A stretch of 18,726 nt of DNA from contig JAIVFJ010000621.1 of NCBI GenBank assembly GCA_025765615.1, positions 1 through 18,726 of the forward strand. Reading direction: 5' to 3'. Source of the DNA: Zopfochytrium polystomum (lineage: Eukaryota; Chytridiomycota; Chytridiomycetes; Chytridiales; Chytridiaceae). Position 1 is the first letter of the stretch. The number at the start of each line of letters is the position of its first letter. The translations under genes were made by a program, and so were the position numbers. The notes beneath the pieces were generated by a model that saw only the letters and a list, made by a program, of their open reading frames with translations, ran no database searches and was not told the origin of the DNA. Positions 1-8,232 of this stretch are shown here, piece after piece.

Positions 1-267
1 CGACGACCTTTATGTCTCCGGCGAGCACCAGTGCGTGCGTTCGCGCGCCCTTGCTGCCCATTCAGCGCCACTCAGAGGAGCCCCGCCAACGTCAAAAAAA
101 CAAATTGGCTCTTGACACAGGATTGTCGGTCGCTTTGTTGACTTTATTTGCGGACCGTGGCCATGCTGCAGCGCCGCACCCTGGTCTACATTTCTGCCCA
201 GATGCATTTTGAAATCTGCTCGATGCTTTTTTCGATCAATGACCGAAAGGGCTCAACCAACCCCACT

Positions 268-569
268 TCCTGTGGCTCTGTAGCTGGAAAAGCATGGGGG
301 GTCTCGGTATCTGTCACTCAAGGGCCCAGGGTTCAAGTCACGACGCCAGCTGTTGAAGGCAACAAGAAATAGTACGGTCTTGAATCACAAGGAGTGGTGC
401 AGTGGAGATGCCTGACGACCCTGTAAGTCCTTAGTGCATGGGGTGGGTTTGCCAAGGTGAAAACTGGACGTAGTCTATAATGGTTCACCATTGATGGCGC
501 TTTCTCTTCCCGTCAGCCCTTCGGGGCTGGAACAATATAATAATCCTGTGGCTCTGTCTGGTTCAAGTC
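268..569 (+). repeat. Two copies of paired tRNA-box-like motifs
   Basis: The 14-mer TCCTGTGGCTCTGT occurs at 268-281 and 544-557. In both places it is followed by GGTTCAAGTC (330-339 and 560-569). GGTTCAAGTC matches the Pol III B box, and TAGCTGGAAAAGC at 281-293 resembles an A box with a D-arm. The spacing between the two words is 48 nt in the first copy and only 2 nt in the second. Neither copy folds into a full cloverleaf, so these look like decayed tRNA or tRNA-derived SINE pieces. The origin is inferred. Confidence 0.3.
514..529 (+). other. C(UUCG)G hairpin
   Basis: CAGCCC at 514-519 pairs perfectly with GGGCTG at 524-529 around TTCG. As RNA this would be the extra-stable UUCG tetraloop with its preferred C-G closing pair. 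A T-G pair can extend the stem by one. No flanking gene explains it. Confidence 0.4.
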
Positions 570-1015
570 CATGCATGGACGTTGGATGACGGAACGTATC
601 AAGCAACCGCGGGTTCAGGGGGGCCGCGTTAACCCTTACCTAGTCGACGTTTCACGCGTTCTTACACTGACTTGGATTGGCACGATTCTCCAGTCCTTCC
701 GTGTGAAAAAATACGGGCAAACGGGGACTGAGGTTTATTGAGGCGGAGGGAGGTGCAAACCATGCAAGCGCTGGTTCGGGGTCGCAGTGGCCATCGCTGA
801 TTGGCTGCGCCGAATTTGTCTTCAGGAATCTGCGAACATCGCCTGTTGGGAAATTTTCAATTGGAAGCTCCATTGAAATTTTGTCTTTGATTCTTCCGGG
901 CTGTCTCGCCGGTCCTTCCATCTTTGGGGCCAACCCAAAAGAGAAGAAGGCTTTGGAAGAAAATTCCTTCCTTTCCCTCCCGACTCTCGGTGTGTGTCTA
1001 TCGGCTCTCGTTCCC

Positions 1016-1136
1016 TGTTCCTTCTCTTTCTCTCTCTTTCTCTCTATCTCTCTCTCTCTTCTCTCTTCTCTCTCCTCTCTTCTCTCCTCTCTCTCTCTCT
1101 CCATCTCTCTTTCTTCTCTCAGTCGCTGTCTCTCCA
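1016..1136 (+). promoter_or_regulatory. Pyrimidine-rich (CT)n tract upstream of the FkbM gene
   Basis: About 120 nt of almost pure C/T, with interrupted TCTCTC repeats, lies roughly 100 nt upstream of the ATG at 1233. Long CT blocks just upstream of the transcription start are common in fungal promoters, so a core-promoter or 5' leader role is likely. It is also a microsatellite and may vary in length. No clear TATA box was seen next to it. Confidence 0.5.
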
Positions 1137-1232
1137 GCCACCAATGAGGCGCGAGATCTGCAATCATAGAAGAAGCGAAAAGACAAGGTCTCTCACACAT
1201 CGGTCCGCTTCCCCACTCGATATCATCGTCCC

Positions 1233-2636
1233 ATGCGGTCAACGCAGTCCACCTCCGCCCGCGCGGCCCTCGCCGCCCTGGCCCTCATCGGCATCGTCTC
1301 GCTGTCCACCTCGTCTACCGCCTCGTCCGAAGCAACGCCGACCACCTGCATCGCCTGGGAGAAGGAGGAGGAGGAGGACGGCACGGCACCGCCGCCGACA
1401 TCCCCGTCAAAGAGTAGCCCTGCCCGCCGCCTCGACCCCCGCCGAGCGCCAGGCGCTAGCCCGCTTCTTCCAGTCCCTCTACTGCGCCCAATTCTACCCG
1501 CCCCCGCCGTCCGCCGACGGCGCGACCCTCAACTACACCGCGATCGGCGTCACGGGCTTCCACCCGGACCCCAAGCGGTCCCCCGTCGTCGACGGCCTCG
1601 GCATGTACGTGCTGGGCGGCGCAGGGACGCCGTGAGCCAGACCATCGTGCGGTACGGGAGCTGGGAGGCCGATCTGTCGCAAGGGTTCATCGCCGCGCTG
1701 GCGGAGGCCGAGGCCGTCGGGGTGGTCGACCCGCTGTTTTTGGACATCGGGTCCAACTTGGGGATGCACTCGGTCGCGTGCTGGCGTACGGGTACCGCGT
1801 GGTGTCGATCGACGCCTTGACGATGAACGCGCACCATTTCATGTCGACGTTGTGCAGGCACCCGAAGCTGATGGAAAAGTCGACGTTTATTCGCAGTGAG
1901 TCGGTTGTTTTTTTTTTTTGTTTTTTCGTTTGTTTTTTGGTTTGGGCAAGTGTGCAAATGGAGCTATAACGAAATCATCTTTCTTACCTTAGGGCCTCGG
2001 ATCTCGTGTGTCCACATGCGCGATCGTATCCTCGGACGCCAACCTCGGCGACGGCATGGTAACCTGCGACCCCACGCACATCGCGCAGTACAAGGCGGGC
2101 GCGCCGCCGGCGGGGATGTTCCCCTTGCGGCAGTGGCTGCCGATCGCGCCGCTCGACAGCTTCGTGGACGAGGACGTGTGGGTGGTCAAAATGGACGTGG
2201 AAGGGTTCGAGCTGGACGTGCTGCAGGGCGGGCGCAACCTATTTACGCGGCGGCGCGTGCCGTTCCTGCTGACCGAGATCCAGGGGTGGGGCGGCGGCGC
2301 GCCCGTCGAAAAGTCGCGGCGCATGGTCGTGCTGGTCGGGAGTACGGGTACTCGTGTAGTGAAGAGGGCTGGTTCGGGAAGCGGTGGCGCATCCCGGCGA
2401 ACCCGGTTGACGTTGTGCTCAAGGACGATATTTACAATGTCTGGTGCATTCACCCGGAGCACCTCAGGGCCGCGGGGCTTGGTGAAAAGTGGATGCCGCG
2501 CTGGCGAATGTTTGATGGGGGAAGAGGGTTTCTACTTTTGTTTCTGGGACGGGTATTGAGAGAATGTTGCTCCATCTCTATTCTAGACTGTTTCTCCCTT
2601 TTGTTTTATTTCACGGCTTATGATGCGGCGTGCTAG
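1233..2636 (+). CDS. FkbM-domain methyltransferase, frameshifted
   Basis: Probable SAM-dependent methyltransferase of the FkbM type, a family of mostly O-methyltransferases of sugars and small molecules; the substrate is unknown. The chosen ATG (1233) gives an Ala/Leu/Ile-rich hydrophobic N-terminus (ALAALALIGIVSL) that looks like a signal peptide or membrane anchor. The SAM-binding motif FLDIGSNLGMHSV lies at about 1737-1775, followed by YGYRVVSIDA. After an intron come VWVVKMDVEGFELDVLQGG and PFLLTEIQ, the typical C-terminal block of the family. The domain only reads through by changing frame near 1400, 1622-1626 (a G short), 1778 (a G short), around the intron, and 2337 (a C short). The tail (DIYNVWCIHPEHL) is in the last frame; the end at 2636 is the first stop in that frame and is uncertain. 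These breaks look like sequencing deletions, but a true pseudogene is not excluded. Confidence 0.75.
1896..1992 (+). other. Intron of the FkbM gene
   Basis: A GTGAGT donor at 1896 and a TTAG acceptor at 1991-1992 enclose 97 nt that is T-rich and contains a T12 run. The FkbM homology stops before it and resumes after it. The phase does not join cleanly, so one or two bases may be missing nearby, or the exact splice site may differ. Confidence 0.6.
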
Positions 2637-2639
2637 TAA

Positions 2640-3670
2640 ATCGTCTAATACTGGATGAGCGTTCGGGAGATGTGGTCAGACCTGAACCTCGTAACATCTA
2701 AGAGAATGTCGGAACAAGAAAAATAACAAACAATTAAAATAAAGCCTCTTTCCATATGAATACAATCAAGATGTTTCTTCCGCCTAACAGCGCACACCCA
2801 GCTATCGGCACCTCGTTGGCTCAATATTCTTTTGGGTGAATAGAAGCATTCGGTGCACCTTCGAAGGACCATTGGATCAAAGAAGCGCCTGATGAGCCGA
2901 TTTTTGGGATAAGTCGAATGGTTCTTTCGCGTTTGCAGACTAAATATTTACCGAGAGCTGTTCCCCGAATCACCAGTGTTGTGTCGATCACGGTCGAGTT
3001 CTGCCACTGCTCCTGTAGAAGGAGGGGCGCGGACGTGGCGGGAGAATCGGCAGCCTCATGTTTAGGCTGACCCTCGTTGTAGCACGAACGCGGGGAGGTT
3101 GTTAGGCGCCTCTTGCTGAGCGGCTCAAAAGTGCCACTGCCTCTGACCGACTCGCGGCTGTGGGTGATGCTGCCGCGTCCCAGCGGACGGTTTTCTTGAT
3201 GTGCTAACGACGAAACGGGCGACACCAGCGTGGACCGAACGCAGTTCTATTGAAAAAATTAAATCATAATAAGTACATGCACATTAATACACAAATCGCC
3301 GTAGAACCCTGCCCCGTTGGTGGTGGTATTCCGCCTTAGACATTGCAAATTTTTTTTCCGCCCTCACACATGAAGAGACCAACAGTTTATACCCTTTTCA
3401 CAGACGTCATCACGGCGGCGCAGTTGGTTGGTAAGAAAAGATTCGTCTATTAGTGGTAATCACGAGAGTGGGACGGCGTCGCCGTCCTAGCCGACCCGCG
3501 CGGGTCACAACCCGGTCGCGTCCGCACCTGTTGGTTGCTAGTAAAGATTCCGTAAGGAATCCAACAGAGACAATCCCAGTGCAGTCCCGAAAACAAACAG
3601 GCTAGAGAGAAAAAACGGGCATCGGGGCCGAGGCCCACATAAATAAATCAACACTCAGCAGGGTGCTTCA
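2640..3670. other. AT-rich spacer with small repeats and palindromes
   Basis: There is no recognisable gene. One minus-strand frame (3225 down to 2821, 134 aa) is open. Its second half, around VIRGTALGKYLVCKRERTIR, has balanced composition, but I recognise no domain and there is no supporting splice or promoter signal. It could be chance or the tail of a decayed gene. Palindromes and a direct repeat at 3423-3560 are listed separately. Confidence 0.4.
3423..3560. repeat. Direct repeat flanking two GC-rich palindromes
   Basis: GTTGGTTG followed within about 15 nt by AAAGATTC occurs at 3423 and again at 3530, roughly 107 nt apart. Between the copies sit two adjacent palindromes. The first is GGACGGCG/CGCCGTCC around one T (3471-3487). 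The second is the perfect 14-mer GACCCGCGCGGGTC (3493-3506). A third small hairpin, GATTCC/GGAATC with loop GTAA, follows the right copy. Function is unknown. Confidence 0.45.
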
Positions 3671-3724
3671 TTGTTAAACGGCCATCGTGTTGATCCTGAC
3701 GAAATAAAGAGTAGAACTTTTGTC

Positions 3725-3931
3725 ATGAAGAATCTCCCCGTCGCAGGTAAATATGCACTTCTCCTCAAGCTCTCCTCGCCACCAAGATTTTATGAGAGAA
3801 GGAATTTTCCGTCGCGATTCGCGTCATGTTGCCGCGAAAGGCTGCCTTCAACAAATGTATGTGCTTCTGCTCACCTCACGATCAAGATTTACTAGAGAAG
3901 GAATTCCCGTCACGATCCACGCAAGGTTGCC
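3725..3931 (+). repeat. Diverged tandem duplication of about 100 bp
   Basis: The segment 3747-3833 resembles 3852-3931, with a period of about 102 bp. Shared landmarks in order are AAAT.TATG or AAATATGC, GCTTCT or CTTCTC, AAGATTT, AGAGAAGGAATT, CCGTC.CGAT and a terminal GTTGCC. A shorter third relative, GAAGAATCTCCCCGTCGCA, lies at 3728-3744. The copies differ by substitutions and small gaps, so the duplication is old. No coding function is evident. Confidence 0.5.
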
Positions 3932-4534
3932 AGTCTTACGCACACCTTTTTCATACGTGCGAATCCATCCTCGCGCAGTGTTCTGCTGACCGAGGTGCGG
4001 GGGTAAAAGTTCATGTTGGAAGCGCTCGAGCATGGACGGCTCGCGATCGTCCAGTAGGGGAGACGGTTGTGGCACATGCATATGTGCCAGTGTTGAGTTG
4101 GGTTTTTGGATTTGTGCGATTATGGCTTTATCCAACGAAGAGAGAGAGAGAGAGAGTGTGTGGTGTGAGAGTGAGAGGAGGGAGAGGGGAGGGACCTCCG
4201 GGTGTCTGTGTGCTCGCAAATGAAAGCAGCACAACTGCACTCGACGGATCAGTGGTTCTTCGAGTTCGCTTCCGCGGCCAAGAAGGCGGGTCTGTCGGTA
4301 AAGAACGAGCAGATCTTTTTTTTTTCCTTTATCTCTATGAAGGTAGAGACACCACCATACCGGGGCGGGCGGGAGCGCCTATCAATAAATCGGAAATATG
4401 GAGACCGGGACGCACGCCACGCCTTATGAGAATGACGAGCACCGGTCCCGGCTATCGCGCCAGTCGATCTATCAGCTATCAATCAATCAATCAATCAGCT
4501 GGTCATCCACTGTCAATGATTAGGGCCAGTCAGT

Positions 4535-4567
<33 letters not shown>

Positions 4568-4909
4568 CAGCCAAGAACAACGAGATGGCGAAATCGCCGT
4601 GCGAATCGCGCGAGATTGGGTTGGGGGCACCTGACTCCCACCCTTTTTCGGGTGGCGCAATTCGCACAAACGCCAATGACGCGACCTGGGAGAAACAAAA
4701 AAAAAAAAAAAAAAAAAAGGAGAAGAGAAAAACAAAAACCAACAATAACAGAAAAAAAAAAACAAAAAAGAAAAAACAACAACAGATTCGGCGCCCAAAG
4801 CACCGACCGTCGTCGTCGTCGCCATTTCGACACAATTGGGTAAGGGCTCGGCTCGGACTCGCCGTGATTGGCTCGGGCCGTGCGCAGCAGCAGGCAGCAG
4901 GCACGCAAC

Positions 4910-4950
<41 letters not shown>

Positions 4951-5095
4951 ACTTTTCTCTCGCCCCGTAACCTTTGTCTCCGCCGATAACAGCACACCCG
5001 TGCCCGTAAAGGCCAAACGGCGAGGCAGGCAGACAGACGGTCGGCTGCGCAAAAACTATCCACAATGAGGGAACAACGGAACAAACAAAAGAAAG

Positions 5096-5126
<31 letters not shown>

Positions 5127-5143
5127 ACAACCAGAACTCCTCA
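3932..5143. other. Microsatellite-rich spacer upstream of the MFS gene
   Basis: No gene is supported. The stretch is a chain of simple repeats: (GA)n at 4137-4156, (ATCA)n at 4478-4498, (GT)n at 4538-4566, a poly(A) run at 4697-4718 followed by A-rich sequence to about 4785, (GA)n at 4910-4951 and poly(A) at 5096-5116. Long open frames on both strands here encode only Ser/Leu, Arg/Glu or Phe runs and are artefacts of the repeats. An imperfect inverted repeat (4599-4667) is listed separately. Confidence 0.65.
4599..4667. repeat. Imperfect inverted repeat, about 69 bp
   Basis: GTGCGAATCGCGC (4599-4611) is matched in reverse complement by GCGCAATTCGCAC (4655-4667), with one difference. Inside it, GGGTTGGG and CTCCCACCC can also pair. 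The result is a long interrupted hairpin in the MFS gene's upstream DNA. It could be a folded-back element remnant or a regulatory palindrome. Confidence 0.35.
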
Positions 5144-5149
5144 TATAAA
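5144..5149 (+). promoter_or_regulatory. TATA box candidate for the MFS gene
   Basis: TATAAA lies 159 nt upstream of the ATG at 5308. It sits just after the A-rich tract (5096-5127) and before a C/T-rich leader and an (AGCC)n repeat (5230-5250). An A-rich stretch, then TATA, then a pyrimidine-rich leader is a usual fungal promoter order. Confidence 0.45.
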
Positions 5150-5307
5150 GCCCCACACGAGGAGGGGCAAGGCTATAGGATCGTCGCCCCGCTATCTCCT
5201 CTCATCCCGCTGTCGAGATCTCCTGCACGAGCCAGCCAGCCAGCCAGCCACTAGACACAAGAAGAGAGCACAACTCCCCCTCTCACTTCCTCACAAGCGC
5301 AAGTACA

Positions 5308-6894
5308 ATGTCAGACAGCGACGGCAGGACGTCCGAAACCTCCGCCACGGTCAAGCGGTCGTGGGTCAGCTACGTGTGGGACAAGGACTACGACGCCAAA
5401 AGCCCCGCGGAGCGCAACCTGGTCACCAAAATCGACCTCGGCATCCTCATCTACGCGTGCATCGGCTACCTCGTCAAAACCCTGGACCAGGCAAACATCA
5501 ACAACGCGTACCTCAGCGGGATGAAGGAGGAGCTCGGCATGTACGGAACGAGCTAAATAACGCCGTGCTCGCTTTTAACGTGCCGTACTGCATGTAAGTC
5601 AGGGCCCCCTAATTTATCAAATGTTTGGGAGACCTTCCCCCCCCCCGGGAAACTAATATACCACCACCCAAATAACACGCCACCCAGCCTGGCGATCCCC
5701 TCCAACATCCTGATCACCAAGATTCGCCCCAGCCTGTACCTGCCCCTCCTCGAGCTCGGCTGGACCATCTGCACAATCGCAAAGGGCTTCGTGCACAGCC
5801 CGACGCAGCTGTACATCCTCTCTGGCATCCTGGGCGCCTTCGAGGCCGGCTACTTTCCCGCGGTGACGTACATCATCAGCTCGTGGTACCAAGACCGAGT
5901 TCTCGAAACGCATGACGCTCTTCGCGGTGACCTCGCCGATCGGCTCCATGTTCTCGGGGTACCTGCAGACGGCGGTCTACTCGAACCTGAACGGCAGCAA
6001 CGGCTGGCCGGGTGCGCGGTGGCTGTTTATCGTCGAGGGCTCATCTCGTTCGTGTCGGCGATCATCGGGTTCTTCCTGATCCCAGACTTTCCCGAAACCA
6101 CGAAATGGCGGTACTTCACCGCCGACGAGATCCAGCTGGCGTCGTCCCGGCTCAAAAAGGACGGCCGCGACAACAGGTGTGTAAAACTGGGACCTGGTGA
6201 AGCGCGTGTTTGGGCGCTGGCACTTTTACCTGTTTGTCCCGCTGTACGCCATTTACAACTCGGCGTCGACGGCGTGGACGAACTTCAGCTTCTTGCTCAA
6301 GGCCAACGGGTACCAGGTGTGGCAGATAACGTGTACCCGACGGGCGTCTACGCCGTGATGGGGTCTCGTACTCGCCCTCGGTTGGTACGCCGACGCTCGG
6401 GGCGACCGGTTCTCGGTGGTCTTCTTCCCGATGGCGGTGTCCGCCGTCTTCGTGACGCTCCTCGCAGTCTGGGACATCCCGTTCTCGCTCAAATTCGCCT
6501 CGTACTACCTGGCCGGCGTTTCCGCGCCCATCGCGACGACCATGGCGTACCTGACGGCCGTGATCGACTCGGACGCCGTGGAAAGGACGCTGGTGATCGC
6601 GGCGATGAACTCGGCGTCGTACACGATTTTCATCATTGGCCAGATCTGGCTGTGGCCGCAGACCGCCTCGCCGCGGTTCCCTGTCGGAACAGGTACACGG
6701 CGGTCACGCTGTGGGTCGGGCTGCTGGTGACGGTCGCGATCAAGATCCTGTGGGAACGGGATTTGAGGAGGGGCGTCGTTCACTCGGCGGAGGGAACGAT
6801 TGTGAAGAAGAAGGCCGACCAGGAGGGCGGCGGCGGCGGCGTTGTGGTCGCCGAGGATGAGCCTGAGAAGAAGAAGGAGGACGTCAAGGCTTGA
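5308..6894 (+). CDS. MFS vitamin/anion transporter (ACS family, Liz1/Fen2/Vht1-like), frameshifted
   Basis: Predicted 12-helix plasma-membrane symporter of the anion:cation symporter (Dal5/Tna1) branch. The N-terminal block (WDKDYDAKSPAERNLVTKID, then YLVKTLDQANINNAYLSGMK) is typical of the fungal pantothenate (Liz1/Fen2) and biotin (Vht1) transporters, so vitamin uptake is the best guess; substrate choice is inferred. Later landmarks are PSNILITKIRPSLYLPLLE, FEAGYFPAVTYIISSWY (helix 4 region), GARWLFIVEG, and FGRWHFYLFVPLYAIYN opening the second half. The C-terminal tail is Lys/Glu-rich (VKKKADQE to KKEDVKA, stop TGA 6892-6894). The ATG at 5308 has A at -3 and starts a normal hydrophilic N-terminus. 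The protein reads through only with frame changes at 5547 (AAA to AA), near 5889, 6037 (a G short), near 6185, 6328 (AAA to AA), 6361 and 6688 (AAA to AA). Chaining these frames gives about 500 aa, the usual family length. I infer assembly deletions rather than a dead gene. Confidence 0.85.
5594..5687 (+). other. Intron of the MFS gene
   Basis: GTAAGT donor at 5594, CACCCAG acceptor ending at 5687, and a CTAAT branch-site-like motif at 5653-5657. Splicing (phase 2) joins TGC AT to C CTG GCG and gives NVPYC-ILAIPSN, which keeps the transporter homology without a break. Confidence 0.85.
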
Positions 6895-8232
6895 AGAAGG
6901 AGGAAGACTGGAGCTGCCCGTTTTTTTTTTTGTATTTATTCCTCTTGGCTTCTATGATGCTGCTTTCGGCGCTCTCATTAACCTCCCTTGCTTTAGCCCG
7001 AATGACCATTTCCTCCCCCACTTTTCGCCGCCTCCCACCCTCGCGATCCTCCACTACGCGCGGACCTCCCAACAATCAAATTTATATGTGGCCGATGCGT
7101 CTTCCTTATATCTCTACTACTCACCGAGTATGTTCCCACCCTTGCGCGGGTGCGTTTCTTTTTCTCTTCTACCCTTCAACGCGCCTCGTCTCGTGAACGT
7201 TTTCTTCTCTCTCTGCACACACCATTGGGGATCCAACCCCCGACTTGCCCAACCCTACCTTCGCGTAACCCCGCGACGAAACCTGCGCCCCATCGTTTTT
7301 TTTTCTTCTTCTCTAGTCTTGAGCGGGCTTACACTTTGTATGCTTATGAGCAACCAAAAAACAACCAAAAAAAAAAAAAATTGGATTGTATCTACAAGCA
7401 CCCTTCTTGAGCACCCGAGGACGCACGGGAAATTAAATGCAAACGCTCTTTGAGGGGGATCTCGGGGTTGAATGTATTCGTCGTGCGCTGTTTGACGAAG
7501 GAGACTCTGGCTGGAAGACTTTCGATGGGAGACTATCAACGAAGACAGACAACTCAACCAACTAACCATCCATCCAAAAAAAAAAAAAATAGCGGGGGGA
7601 TGGAAATTAAGGAGGTTCTTTTTTGTTTCTTTCTTCGTTTGGCCGGCCATGCCTCCGCAAGGAAGGTGGTAGGGTGGCAGCATCGGTGGGGAGGGGAAGA
7701 GGGAAGGAGGAGAACCGAGGGGAAGCGGTAGCGGTTGGTGGAGCGGGGGAACATGGAGTGACTGTTGAGACGGGGGGCGACCTCTCGGCCAATAACGAGT
7801 TACAAGAAGGAAAGAAAAAAACGAACAGGCAAACAAGAGAAAAGAATAACAAACAAACAGTCAAACAGGGCGAACAGCAGAGCAAACAACCGCAACGCAA
7901 AAAAAAAAAAACCATAAACCGCCGAAACCAAGTCAAAAAAAGAGGAAAAGGGGGGAATCCAGCCTTCCTCCGCCTCTTTCCCGTCTCGACAGCAATCCCA
8001 CCCTCGATCTAGAGAAAAGACAGACAACCACTACACGACACTACCCCACCAACCCCCCCGCTACCAACCATCGTCCATTGCAACACCCATTCCAAAAACG
8101 CCGCTTCTAACTCGAACGATCGCGGGGTTAGTTGGCACAGCCCCCAGACCATGGAAGAAGAAGGAGATACGAAAAAAAGACTCGACTCGTTTGGCGCAGT
8201 AGCTGTTTTATCCGAGCCAAACGAAAAAACGC
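6895..8232. other. Low-complexity spacer between convergent genes
   Basis: This holds the 3' regions of the MFS gene (plus) and the syntaxin gene (minus). I see no gene. It contains T- and A-runs (for example 7367-7380, 7576-7588, 7901-7912), C/T-rich and G/A-rich patches, and open frames of biased composition on both strands. The longest, on the minus strand at 7836-7255, is mostly Pro/Ser/Phe from these patches and has no domain-like stretch. Confidence 0.55.
8187..8224 (-). terminator. Hairpin just after the syntaxin stop
   Basis: TCGTTTGGC (8187-8195) and GCCAAACGA (8216-8224) are exact reverse complements separated by 20 nt. They lie 9 nt beyond the syntaxin stop codon, in its 3' UTR. 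The loop holds GATAAAACA on the minus strand, a weak A-rich polyadenylation-like word. A role in 3'-end formation or stability is possible but unproven. Confidence 0.3.

Larger units (their letters stand above)
1..1000. other. Left-edge spacer without a supported gene
   Basis: I see no open frame with protein-like composition on either strand. The only structured items are two short tRNA-promoter-like fragments (268-339 and 544-569) and a UUCG hairpin (514-529), listed separately. Open frames here are short or become low-complexity where they run into the CT tract. Confidence 0.6.

Noticed and set aside
268..345. Possible intact tRNA gene
   Set aside because: A- and B-box-like words are present, but acceptor and T stems do not pair, so no cloverleaf can be supported.
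652..1242. Minus-strand open frame of 196 codons over the CT tract
   Set aside because: More than a third is an Arg/Glu run from the (GA)n strand, with no domain-like part. It overlaps the FkbM promoter.
3725..3931. Short repeats as a CRISPR array
   Set aside because: Units are diverged and about 100 bp with no regular repeat-spacer pattern, in a eukaryotic context.
4520..5156. Several overlapping minus-strand open frames
   Set aside because: They encode Ser/Leu, Phe and Thr/His runs produced by (GA)n, poly(A) and (GT)n tracts; three frames are open at once, as expected for simple repeats.
5791..6894. A single 367-codon plus-strand ORF as the MFS protein
   Set aside because: It lacks the N-terminal third and is in the wrong frame for about half its length. 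The transporter homology moves between frames, so this ORF is a mosaic.
7255..7836. Minus-strand frame of 193 codons between the MFS and syntaxin genes
   Set aside because: Pro/Ser/Phe-rich and generated by A/T runs and GA-rich patches; no motif, splice or start support.
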